A stretch of 64,000 bases of DNA from Sciurus carolinensis (lineage: Eukaryota > Chordata > Mammalia > Rodentia > Sciuridae): assembly GCF_902686445.1 (NCBI RefSeq), contig NC_062215.1:27116750-27180749 (forward strand), read 5' to 3'. Below, one piece after another: positions 63,460-64,000 of this stretch (the stretch's first letter is position 1; every line of letters begins with the position of its first letter). The translations under genes were made by a program, and so were the position numbers. The notes under the pieces were generated by a model that saw only the letters and a list, made by a program, of their open reading frames with translations, had not been told where the DNA came from and ran no database searches.

Positions 63460-63570
63460 GGGCTCTTGCGAGCTGCATGAACTTGTGTGAGTGCCACGGA
63501 TTCTCTGAGCCATTTTCCTCATCTCTAAGACTACTAGGGTTAAATAATGAAATAGATGCAAAACACATAC
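63460..63570 (+). mobile_element. MIR SINE fragment
   Basis: CATTTTCCTCATCTCTAAGA and GGGTTAAATAATGAAATAGA fit the 3' half of MIR. Confidence 0.55.
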
Positions 63571-64000
63571 TAGAGTGCCCGCACCAGGAATCCGCTCTTC
63601 CTTCTTCCAGGGTTTGTGATGATGTCAAAGACACAGAGTAGGAAACAGCAGGCTCTGTGTTGGGACCAAGAAGATAGGAAAAGCCTAAAGCAGGCTTCCT
63701 TAGCTAAATGCCCCTTCCTCTCTTTGCTAATGGAGGAGCTTGGGGTTTGCAGCCAGGGGCCATATATTGTCATGGATGCCCCTGCGCAGTGCGTAGCTCT
63801 GCCCTGCCCTGACCCAGATGAGGGCGAGGTCGTTAGGGGAGGCATGGCATCTGGAAGGATGGGCAGGGAGAAGTGCGTATTGCACAGCATCAGGCTTTGG
63901 GGGAGGAATGGAGCTGTGGGGTTGCATTACTTGCCATTCTCTTGAATAATAATGGTGATGTCATTGCAAGCTACCATTTCTTGATGGTTAATGCTGGATT

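Overview
The window is mammalian nuclear DNA, most likely from a squirrel-family rodent (ground squirrel, marmot or relative). The evidence is the mix of repeats: many ID SINEs with the tRNA-Ala-like head and A/B boxes, a B1 monomer, a B1-ID dimer of the B1-dID/MEN type, and several L1 3' ends sharing one 3' UTR. Older mammalian repeats (L2, MIR, MaLR/MLT1 LTRs, MER2, hAT fragments) fill much of the rest. The genus cannot be settled from sequence alone.

The only protein-coding gene I can support is the 3' part of CA10 (carbonic anhydrase-related protein X) on the minus strand. Four coding exons are present in transcript order: 60410-60482, 47652-47806, 45722-45896 and the terminal exon starting at 43970 with its stop codon at 43948-43950. 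All splice sites are GT/AG, the reading phase is continuous, and together they encode about 141 C-terminal residues. The 5' exons lie beyond 64000. The 3' UTR runs down from 43947 through a long CA/TG dinucleotide tract, with several possible AATAAA signals. The last two sit in a duplicated module at about 43105-43190 and 42645-42740.

Layout: 1-42600 is intergenic DNA downstream of CA10, a graveyard of L1, LTR, L2, MIR, ID and DNA-transposon copies with no convincing gene. 42600-43970 is the CA10 terminal exon and 3' UTR. 43971-60409 holds three CA10 introns with repeats and tetra- and hexanucleotide microsatellites. 60410-60482 is an exon, and 60483-64000 is the next intron.

No novel multi-gene system is visible. 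The most unusual structures are non-coding: a 128-bp direct duplication with one mismatch (28602/30342), a roughly 450-500 bp diverged inverted duplication (11430/16340) that also encloses oppositely oriented L1 copies, a roughly 100-bp duplicate lodged in an LTR (33613/35485), an L1 with a 5' inversion, two L1 3' ends inside one target-site duplication, and a telomere-like tract inside an L1 3' UTR.
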